This document shows, one piece after another, positions 57,849 to 64,000 of a DNA stretch of 64,000 nt. The stretch is taken from the NCBI RefSeq assembly GCF_042643355.1, contig NZ_JBHRSS010000008.1, positions 124,001 through 188,000 of the forward strand, given 5' to 3'. Within the stretch, counting starts at the first letter, position 1. Each line of letters opens with the position of its first letter. Source of the DNA: Salinisphaera aquimarina (GTDB lineage Bacteria > Pseudomonadota > Gammaproteobacteria > Nevskiales > Salinisphaeraceae). The notes under the pieces were generated by a model that was not told where the DNA came from, searched no databases, and worked only from the letters and a program-made list of their open reading frames with translations. A program made the position numbers and the translations under genes.

Positions 57849-59021
57849 ATGCGACACCGCACGCTTTCGATCGCTCTGTTGATTGCCGCATCGCTGACGC
57901 CGATCGCCGGCTGCAGCGATCACGACGAGTCGGCGAACACACCGGATCAAAACAGCGATCTCGCAGCCGACCAGACTACCGATCACGCCGGCAACCGCTC
58001 ACACAACGATTCACCGATCCCGGTCAACGATCCCAACGCCAGCGATAAGTCGGAGGTGACTGCGGCGGCATCAAAACCCAAGCCACCAGCGCCTGACCGT
58101 GTCCGACAGCTGGCTCAGCAGATCGCCACGATCAAACAGACCCATCAGAAGCGCCTGAATGACCAGGCCCGGCGCATCGACGCACTGGAACAACAGGTCG
58201 CTGCACTCACCAAACGCCTGCAACGGCTGCCGCAGCCCGCGGCCCAGACGGATTCCGACGGACAATCGCCCCAAGCCGACAGCACGCCGGCCCCGGGTGC
58301 GGTCTCGCCGCAAGCGGGCGGCAACGACGCCACGGATGGTGGTAACAAAGACACATCGGCCGACGACGCCGATGTCGGCGACGCGAACGCCCCATCCGAC
58401 GACGCGTCGCCGGCCGCGGGCCCGGTCTCCGGCGAGAATATCGTCAAAAACTGCCCCAACTCAGGCGGCTCGGATCAGCAATTCGACGTGTTCTTTCAGG
58501 CCGTGAACGCCGATGCGTTGGATGCCGCGGCCGACCAGGTCAAGTCGGCCGGGATCTCGGACTGGTTCGCGCGCGCCCGCATGCGCCGCCTCTTTGTCGG
58601 TCGTTACGGCAATTGCCCCTTGGCCGCACACCGCCGGGCCGACGTCCATCAGCGGACCGGCCTGGCGCTAAATATTCGGGCGGTCACCCCGCGCCGCACG
58701 AGCGCGACCCACAGCCGGGCGCGCGATTACGGCGCGCAGGGTCATGGGGCTTCGGCGGTGCGCCGTGCCGCGACACAAGCGATCCGGCCGCCGGTAGCCA
58801 CTGATGCGCCGTTCGCGATTGTGGGCGTCGAAGTCCGCGGCACGCATCACTTTCTTGGCGTCGGGCCCCAGGGCGCGGCGCGCCTGTCCGGCGTGTCGTG
58901 GCTGACGCCCGGCGACGCCTACGGCACCTGGACGCTGCGCGCGATTCGTACCAATGCCGGCACGGCCACCTTCACGCACGACGGTCGCACGGTCGCCGTC
59001 GCCCTGCCGCGGCGAGGTTAA
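57849..59021 (+). CDS. ICE lipoprotein with coiled coil and SH3/pilus-type C-terminus
   Basis: A 390-residue protein; ATG 57849 gives a lipoprotein signal (LSIALLIAASLTPIAGC). Then come a disordered Asp/Asn-rich segment and a coiled coil (RVRQLAQQIATIKQTHQKRL, then RRIDALEQQVAALTKRLQ). A long Ala/Asp/Pro linker leads to a Cys-bearing domain. The last 60 residues are compact (IVGVEVRGTHHFLGVGPQGA). Its place between PilL and PFL_4693 suggests a cell-envelope part of the transfer machine. I do not recognise a named family. Confidence 0.75.
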   Translation: MRHRTLSIALLIAASLTPIAGCSDHDESANTPDQNSDLAADQTTDHAGNRSHNDSPIPVNDPNASDKSEVTAAASKPKPPAPDRVRQLAQQIATIKQTHQKRLNDQARRIDALEQQVAALTKRLQRLPQPAAQTDSDGQSPQADSTPAPGAVSPQAGGNDATDGGNKDTSADDADVGDANAPSDDASPAAGPVSGENIVKNCPNSGGSDQQFDVFFQAVNADALDAAADQVKSAGISDWFARARMRRLFVGRYGNCPLAAHRRADVHQRTGLALNIRAVTPRRTSATHSRARDYGAQGHGASAVRRAATQAIRPPVATDAPFAIVGVEVRGTHHFLGVGPQGAARLSGVSWLTPGDAYGTWTLRAIRTNAGTATFTHDGRTVAVALPRRG

Positions 59022-59024
59022 GCC

Positions 59025-59774
59025 ATGGCTCGACGCTCGTTCATTGGCTTTTCGTTCGGCCTGACACTGGCGCTGTCCCTGCCGGCCGCGGCGCAGTCGG
59101 ATCCGGCGCCGGCGATGCTCAAGCGGCCGACCACCACCGACCAGGCCACGCAATCACGCGAGACCCGCGAGAAAGCGATCACCAAGCAACGCGCACAGCA
59201 ATGGGATCTGTCGGTGTCCGAATGGCAACGCTACAAGACGTTGCTTAAAGGCATCGACGGCTATCGCTCCGACAAGCTGGACCCGCTCACCGAACTCGGT
59301 ATCCGGGCGCGCTCGACGGCCGAACGGCGCCGCTACGCGCGCAAGCTCGCCCGCCTCGAACACGAGCGCACCCAGCGCGTGCTCGCCTTCCAGAAAACCT
59401 ATGACCAGGTCTTTTCCCAGATGTACGCCGGCCAAACACCGGTCAATGCCCAGGGCATGACCCAGGCCCTCATGGCCGGCCCGCAGTCCGCAGCCAAGCT
59501 GGGCCTGGATCAGTCGTCACGCCCGGCCATTGTAGTCCGCATCCATGACTGTTCGGCTTGCAAGCGCATCGTGCAAAAGCAGGCGAACTCTCAAATGCCT
59601 ATGGACATCTACGTCGTGGATGCCGACAGCGACGACGCGATTCGCCGCTGGGCGATGCAGGTCGGCTTGAATCCAAAACGCGTGCGCAGTGGCGACATCA
59701 CGCTCAATCACGCGCCGCAAAAGCTGGTACGCACCATCGATGCGGATTCGCTGCCGCACGTGTTCTCGCGCTGA
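59025..59774 (+). CDS. ICE protein, PFL_4693 family
   Basis: A 249-residue secreted protein (signal peptide FSFGLTLALSLPAAAQ). The N-terminal helical part has WDLSVSEWQRYKTLLKGIDG. The C-terminal thioredoxin-like part has IVVRIHDCSACKRIVQKQAN (CSAC redox-type motif) and MPMDIYVVDADSDDAIRRWA. It matches the conserved ICE family TIGR03759 (recollection). It starts 3 bp after the previous gene. Confidence 0.88.
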   Translation: MARRSFIGFSFGLTLALSLPAAAQSDPAPAMLKRPTTTDQATQSRETREKAITKQRAQQWDLSVSEWQRYKTLLKGIDGYRSDKLDPLTELGIRARSTAERRRYARKLARLEHERTQRVLAFQKTYDQVFSQMYAGQTPVNAQGMTQALMAGPQSAAKLGLDQSSRPAIVVRIHDCSACKRIVQKQANSQMPMDIYVVDADSDDAIRRWAMQVGLNPKRVRSGDITLNHAPQKLVRTIDADSLPHVFSR

Positions 59775-59777
59775 ATC

Positions 59778-60476
59778 ATGCGCCGGTGCACCCTGCTTTG
59801 GCTTGTTTGGTGCGTGGCCCCGCTGGCGTTCGCCGGGCCGCACACCGTGCCGGCGGCGTATACGAACGCCGCCCACGCCCACCAGGTGCCGCCGGTGATG
59901 CTCTATGCCCTGTCGCTGACCGAATCCGCTACGACGCTGTCGTTCGGTCGCCGGCCCTGGCCCTGGACACTCAACATCGCCGGATCCGGCGAGCGCTATG
60001 CCACCCGCGCCGCAGCATGCCAGGCGCTGACCACCGCGCTCACACACACGAAGATCGTCGATGTCGGCATCAGCCAACTCAACGTGCATTGGCAGAAGAC
60101 GCTGTTCAGTGCCGGCGGGCGTTTCGCCGATCCCTGTGCCGCGCTCAATCCCTACGCCAACTTGGATGCCGCGGCGGCGATTCTTTATCACTGTCATCAA
60201 CGCCAGGGCGGCAGCTGGATTGACGCGGCGGGCTGTTATCACCGTCCCGCCGGCGGCGCCCCGGCCGCGCGCTATCGCGCGGCCTTCAAGCGCGAGCTCG
60301 CGCGATTGCGCAACGCGTCCGTGCACGTGGCGACCGGCCACACGTCACGCACGGCACGCGCACAGTCGGTCGCAGCGGCCGGCCCCGCGGCCGATGAGGC
60401 GCATGCGAGCAGCCCAAGCCGCGTGACTTGGATCAGTCCCACCCATGATAGCGGGAGTTCTCATGCGCTCGATTGA
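59778..60476 (+). CDS. Lytic transglycosylase of the conjugation apparatus
   Basis: A 232-residue SLT-type murein hydrolase. A signal peptide is followed by VPPVMLYALSLTESATTLSF with the catalytic Glu, then PWPWTLNIAGSGERYATRAA and VDVGISQLNVHWQKTLFSAG, typical of VirB1/PilT-like enzymes that open peptidoglycan for the mating channel. The C-terminal 50 residues are disordered. It overlaps the next gene by 14 bp. Confidence 0.88.
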   Translation: MRRCTLLWLVWCVAPLAFAGPHTVPAAYTNAAHAHQVPPVMLYALSLTESATTLSFGRRPWPWTLNIAGSGERYATRAAACQALTTALTHTKIVDVGISQLNVHWQKTLFSAGGRFADPCAALNPYANLDAAAAILYHCHQRQGGSWIDAAGCYHRPAGGAPAARYRAAFKRELARLRNASVHVATGHTSRTARAQSVAAAGPAADEAHASSPSRVTWISPTHDSGSSHALD

Positions 60477-60996
60477 TCGGACGCTGTTATGCGCTTTGAT
60501 CGCCGGCCTGGCGCCGCTGGCCGTCGCCCAGGCCAAACTCACCGTGGTCGCCGACCACGGCGGACAATCGGCGCGGTCCTACTACGCCCCGATTGCCGGG
60601 GCCGGGGTCGACGAGCAACACGCCTACAGCGCCCGGGCCGAGGCGATGAGCCGCGGCCCCGTGCGCGAAGCCGACATGCTGCCGGTCCACTCGGACCGGC
60701 TCTCGCCCGGCTCGGTGCGCGCGCGACACCTGACGCTGCCGGCGGGCATGACCCCGTTTTTCATCATTGGCGCCGATCCACTGTCGTTGCGTTGGCTGAA
60801 ACAACGGGGCGACCGCTTGCGGGATCTGCACGCCGTGGGCCTGGTCGTCAACGTCGATTCCGCGACCCAACTGAAACAGCTGCGCCGCATAGGCAAAGGC
60901 CTCGTGCTGCGGCCGGTGGCCGGTAACGACATCGCGGCCCGCCTGGACCTAGCGCACTACCCCCTCCTCATCACGCCCCAGGGCGTTCAGCAATGA
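60463..60996 (+). CDS. ICE protein, PFL_4695 family
   Basis: A 177-residue periplasmic protein (signal peptide LLCALIAGLAPLAVAQA). ATG 60463 follows RBS GCGGGAG. Core sequence: MTPFFIIGADPLSLRWLKQR and DLHAVGLVVNVDSATQLKQL, then GNDIAARLDLAHYPLLITPQ. It matches the conserved ICE family TIGR03765 (recollection). Precise role unknown, always next to traD in this class. Confidence 0.88.
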   Translation: MRSIDRTLLCALIAGLAPLAVAQAKLTVVADHGGQSARSYYAPIAGAGVDEQHAYSARAEAMSRGPVREADMLPVHSDRLSPGSVRARHLTLPAGMTPFFIIGADPLSLRWLKQRGDRLRDLHAVGLVVNVDSATQLKQLRRIGKGLVLRPVAGNDIAARLDLAHYPLLITPQGVQQ

Positions 60997-61181
60997 GCCA
61001 ACACGCGCCTCACCCCATCGATCAGTCGAGTGTCTATCACGAGAACGTCGAAGCCACCCGGCAAGGGGCCACCGATGCCATCCACGACGTGTTTCGGCGC
61101 GCCCGAGTCAATCTCTATGACGAGATTCGCCGCGAACAGGCGAACGGCGGTCGCACGGCGAAGGCGCTGCGCACGCCGTAA
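60993..61181 (+). CDS. Small ICE protein preceding TraD
   Basis: A 62-residue hydrophilic protein (VYHENVEATRQGATDAIHDV, then FRRARVNLYDEIRREQ). It overlaps the previous gene by 4 bp and its stop shares one base with the traD ATG, so it is clearly translated as part of the operon. Probably a helical accessory protein. No family recognised. Confidence 0.7.
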   Translation: MSQHAPHPIDQSSVYHENVEATRQGATDAIHDVFRRARVNLYDEIRREQANGGRTAKALRTP

Positions 61182-63409
61182 TGGCCAGCGCGCATCCCAT
61201 CGAAGCCAATCTGCGACCGGCCGTCGAGATCTATACGGCCGGCGCCTGCGGGCTGTGTGCGTTTGCCTGCGTGGTCTCGCCTTGGATGCTCGCGCTTGCT
61301 CCGAGCGTCGGCTACGGCATGGCCGGGGGTTTCGTGGTTTTCGGCGGGCATCGTTTCATCCAGGCCTGGCGGGTCATACGCTATCGCCGGGGCATGCGGC
61401 GTCTCCCGCGTTTCGCCGTGTCCGCTCGACGGATCCCGGTCAGCAAGCGCTATCTCTGGCTGGGGCGCGGTTTCCGCTGGCAGGTTCAGCACACGCGCCG
61501 GCTGTATGAAGCCCAGCAGCCCGAAGCGCAGTCTTTTCTGCGCCCGAGCCTGGCGTATCGCACCGCACGCGCCCTCGAAGCACCCCTGGAACGGCGGCAT
61601 CTGACCTGGCTGGTGGATGCGCTGCGCGCCGATACAATCCTGAATCCGGTTCGCCCGCTGCCGCCAGTCGGTGGCGATCCGGCGCTGCATGCGGTCGAGC
61701 CCAACGAGACCGATATCTATATGCCGCTGGGCGAACGCGTTGGCCATACTCTGGTTCAGGGCACGACCCGTGTCGGCAAGACACGGTTTGCCGAAGTGCT
61801 GGTCACGCAGGACATCCGCCGACAGATTGGCGGCGGCGAGGTTGTGATCGTCATCGATCCCAAGGGCGACGCCGATCTCATGAAACGCCTATACGTCGAA
61901 GCCAAACGTGCCGGCCGACTCGATGCGTTCCGCGTGTTCCATCTCGGCTATCCGGAAGTCTCGGCGCGGTACAACGCGGTCGGCCGCTTTGGCCGGATCT
62001 CGGAAGTCGCCACGCGCTTGTCCGGCCAGTTATCCGGCGAAGGCAACTCGGCGGCCTTTCGGGAGTTCGCTTGGCGCTTCGTGAATATCGTGGCGCGAGC
62101 CCGGCACGCGCTGGGTTATCGGCCGACCTACGAACAGATCCTGGCCGACGTGGTGGCGATCGACGAGCTCATGATCGAGTACGGCAAGCACGCCCTGCCT
62201 GCGGTTGACGAGACCGCCTGGCAACAGATCATCGAGATCGAAGGCGGGCTCAACGAGAAGAAAATCCCCCGCAACATGCAGGGGCGGGATTATCGCGTGG
62301 TCGCGATCGAGATCTACCTACAGCGCAACAAGGTTGCCGATCCCGTGCTGGCGGGCCTCAGATCCGCCGTGCGCTACGACAAGACCTATTTCGACAAGAT
62401 CGTGGCCTCGCTGTTGCCGCTGTTGGAAAAATTGACCACCGGCAAGACCGCCGAGCTCCTATCGCCGGATTACAACGATATCGACGACGAACGGCCGATC
62501 TTCGATTGGCGTCAGGTGATCCGTCAGCGCGGTATCGTCTATGTCGGCCTGGACGCCCTGTCAGACTTCGAGGTCGCCCAGGCCGTGGGTAATTCCATGT
62601 TCGCGGATCTGGTCTCGGTCGCTGGCGACATTTACAAGCGCGGCGTCGACGACGGTCTGCCCGGCGCGGATCCCGACACCAAACCGACGATCAACCTGCA
62701 TTGCGACGAGTTCAACGAGCTCATCGGCGACGAATTCATTCCGCTCATGAACAAGGGTGGCGGCGCCGGGATCCAGGTCACGGCCTATACCCAGACCCTG
62801 TCCGATATCGAAGCGCGGCTCGGCAACGCGCCCAAGGCGCGCCAGGTCATCGGCAACTTCAACAACATTGTCATGCTGCGCGTGCGCGAGGAAACCACCG
62901 CCCAGCTGCTCACGCGCCAGCTGCGCGAAGTTATGGTCAGCGCCCGGATGCTGGTCTCCATGGCCTCGGACAATTCCGATGTCGATACCGACACCGATTT
63001 TTCCTCGAGCGGCGGCGATCGCGTGTCGACGATACCCAAGCCCATGCTCGAGCCCGCCGATGTGGTGTCACTGCCCAAGGGTCAGGCGTTCGCCCTGATC
63101 GAGGGCGGTCAGTTGTTCAAGATCCGCATGCCGCTGCCCAAGGCCGAGGACTCGGCGGAACTCCCGAACAACCTGTCCGAGATCGCCGAACACATGCGCG
63201 AGCGCTACCAGACCGCCGATCACTGGTGGGACGATGTCGCCCCGCCGCCGATCACGATCGATAACGCGGCACCCACCGGATTCGCGTCGCCCGGCGCGTC
63301 GGGCGCCGATACCGATGCTGATGCAAGACAGCCCTCGGCTGCCCCGGCCAGTGCCTGGGCCGGCGACGACATTCACGACCTCGCGCTCGACACCGACGAC
63401 GAGGATTAA
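61181..63409 (+). CDS. traD: Conjugative coupling factor TraD
   Basis: A 742-residue type IV coupling protein of the SXT/TOL-PFGI subfamily. Two N-terminal TMs (residues about 16-56) precede the ATPase: Walker A GTTRVGKT at 194-201 in TLVQGTTRVGKTRFAEVLV, and VVIVIDPKGDADLMKRL next. INLHCDEFNEL near residue 505 is Walker B, followed by AGIQVTAYTQTLSDIEARLG. The C-terminus is acidic. It brings relaxosome DNA to the type IV secretion channel. Confidence 0.95.
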   Translation: MASAHPIEANLRPAVEIYTAGACGLCAFACVVSPWMLALAPSVGYGMAGGFVVFGGHRFIQAWRVIRYRRGMRRLPRFAVSARRIPVSKRYLWLGRGFRWQVQHTRRLYEAQQPEAQSFLRPSLAYRTARALEAPLERRHLTWLVDALRADTILNPVRPLPPVGGDPALHAVEPNETDIYMPLGERVGHTLVQGTTRVGKTRFAEVLVTQDIRRQIGGGEVVIVIDPKGDADLMKRLYVEAKRAGRLDAFRVFHLGYPEVSARYNAVGRFGRISEVATRLSGQLSGEGNSAAFREFAWRFVNIVARARHALGYRPTYEQILADVVAIDELMIEYGKHALPAVDETAWQQIIEIEGGLNEKKIPRNMQGRDYRVVAIEIYLQRNKVADPVLAGLRSAVRYDKTYFDKIVASLLPLLEKLTTGKTAELLSPDYNDIDDERPIFDWRQVIRQRGIVYVGLDALSDFEVAQAVGNSMFADLVSVAGDIYKRGVDDGLPGADPDTKPTINLHCDEFNELIGDEFIPLMNKGGGAGIQVTAYTQTLSDIEARLGNAPKARQVIGNFNNIVMLRVREETTAQLLTRQLREVMVSARMLVSMASDNSDVDTDTDFSSSGGDRVSTIPKPMLEPADVVSLPKGQAFALIEGGQLFKIRMPLPKAEDSAELPNNLSEIAEHMRERYQTADHWWDDVAPPPITIDNAAPTGFASPGASGADTDADARQPSAAPASAWAGDDIHDLALDTDDED

Positions 63410-63411
63410 GC

Positions 63412-64000
63412 ATGGCGCGCGGTCGTGATAGCCATCCGGCGAAGAAAAGCCCGACCTGGTTCGGCTGGGCCGTCGGCCTGCCGTTTCGGATCATCGCCGT
63501 GGTCGCCGTGTCGATGTTGACCTCGATTGCGGTCGAATGGATCGGTATCTATTGCGGCTGGTGGAGCCAGCCGGGAGCGCGCCACGCGCAGGGCGTGCTC
63601 ACCCACGAGCTCGGCTGGATCGATACGCAGTTCACCCGCTCGCTGATCTTCGCCCGCCCGGTGGATAGGGCCCGCCTGGTCATCACCGAGGTCTATGACG
63701 CGGTCTTTGTCTGGACCGGCATCGCGCCCTCGTTTGCCGCACACACCAGCAGCGAGGGTTGGGCGGCCACGATCGCCACCTACGGCCAGGCCGGGATCGA
63801 CGTCTCGCTCGTGGTCCTGGTACGCGTATTCATTCTCACGCTCACCGTGCCCCTGTTCGTCATGGCCGCGTTCGTGGGCATCGTCGACGGCCTGGTCCGG
63901 CGCGATCTGCGCAAGTTCGGCGCCGGGCGTGAGTCGGCGTTCATCTATCACCACGCCAAACGTCTGACCGGCCCCGTGTTCATCCTCGGTTGGCTCATTT
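63412..64000 (+). CDS. ICE membrane protein, PFL_4697 family (runs off the window)
   Basis: Open from ATG 63412 to the window end, 196 codons seen. MARGRDSHPAKKSPTWFGWA is followed by a TM (VGLPFRIIAVVAVSMLTSIA), a periplasmic loop (WSQPGARHAQGVLTHELGWI) and a second hydrophobic region (LVRVFILTLTVPLFVMAAFV). Then come RDLRKFGAGRESAFIYHHAK and a further TM start. It matches TIGR03747 (recollection) and normally follows TraD. Incomplete at the 3' side. Confidence 0.88.
   Translation, partial: MARGRDSHPAKKSPTWFGWAVGLPFRIIAVVAVSMLTSIAVEWIGIYCGWWSQPGARHAQGVLTHELGWIDTQFTRSLIFARPVDRARLVITEVYDAVFVWTGIAPSFAAHTSSEGWAATIATYGQAGIDVSLVVLVRVFILTLTVPLFVMAAFVGIVDGLVRRDLRKFGAGRESAFIYHHAKRLTGPVFILGWLI

Overview
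The window looks like a chromosome segment of a GC-rich gammaproteobacterium. The conserved blocks yebC-ruvCAB-ybgC-tolQRAB-pal-cpoB, sucA-sucB-lpdA and ccmABCDEFGHI are in gammaproteobacterial order, and the tRNA genes encode CCA. A halophilic/marine lineage such as Salinisphaeraceae is my best guess, but nothing in the sequence proves it.

The layout is island A, then core chromosome, then island B. Island A (1 to about 9934) abuts the 3' end of tRNA-Lys(UUU). It holds a decayed IS481-type element at each end in inverted orientation. Between them lie an IclR regulator, a polar amino-acid ABC transporter and a FAD amine oxidase, followed by transposon debris. A tyrosine recombinase gene sits next to the tRNA. 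Its overlapping excisionase-like gene carries an in-frame amber stop, and the recombinase lacks the expected first catalytic Arg, so the island looks frozen.

The core chromosome (9935-36898) is almost entirely on the minus strand. It carries queuosine precursor genes (queC, queE), the Tol-Pal envelope machine, Holliday-junction processing (ruvCAB), yebC, a Kup potassium transporter, the 2-oxoglutarate dehydrogenase complex, galU, a MaoC-type hydratase, the complete cytochrome c maturation operon including a small ccmD, and tRNA-Leu(UAA).

Island B (36899 to beyond 64000) is an integrative and conjugative element (ICE) of the PFGI-1/ICEclc type. Its left edge is a 23-bp copy of the 3' end of a tRNA-Cys gene, so the element appears to have split a glyW-cysT-leuZ type tRNA cluster. 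The backbone runs alpA-parA-parB-DUF2857-STY4528-PFL_4669-DUF3158-ssb, then topB, then the PilL-like lipoprotein, PFL_4693, transglycosylase, PFL_4695, TraD and PFL_4697 genes. Two AT-richer cargo zones interrupt it. Zone 1 (about 46-49.8 kb) has an unknown gene paired with an XRE/ImmA metallopeptidase, and a methyltransferase. Zone 2 (about 51.9-57.2 kb) has a small MITE-like element and a CBASS-like anti-phage operon: a divergent WYL regulator (CapW-like), a CD-NTase, an E2-E1 fusion (Cap2-like) and a two-TM beta-barrel effector (Cap15-like), with no Cap3 visible.

The most unusual signal is a 17-bp palindrome, TGGCCACASTGTGGCCA, iterated at least seven times through the ICE backbone. It occurs both between genes and inside coding sequence, where it encodes GH[ST]VA in presumed linkers. 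It is a candidate partition or master-regulator site for the ICE.
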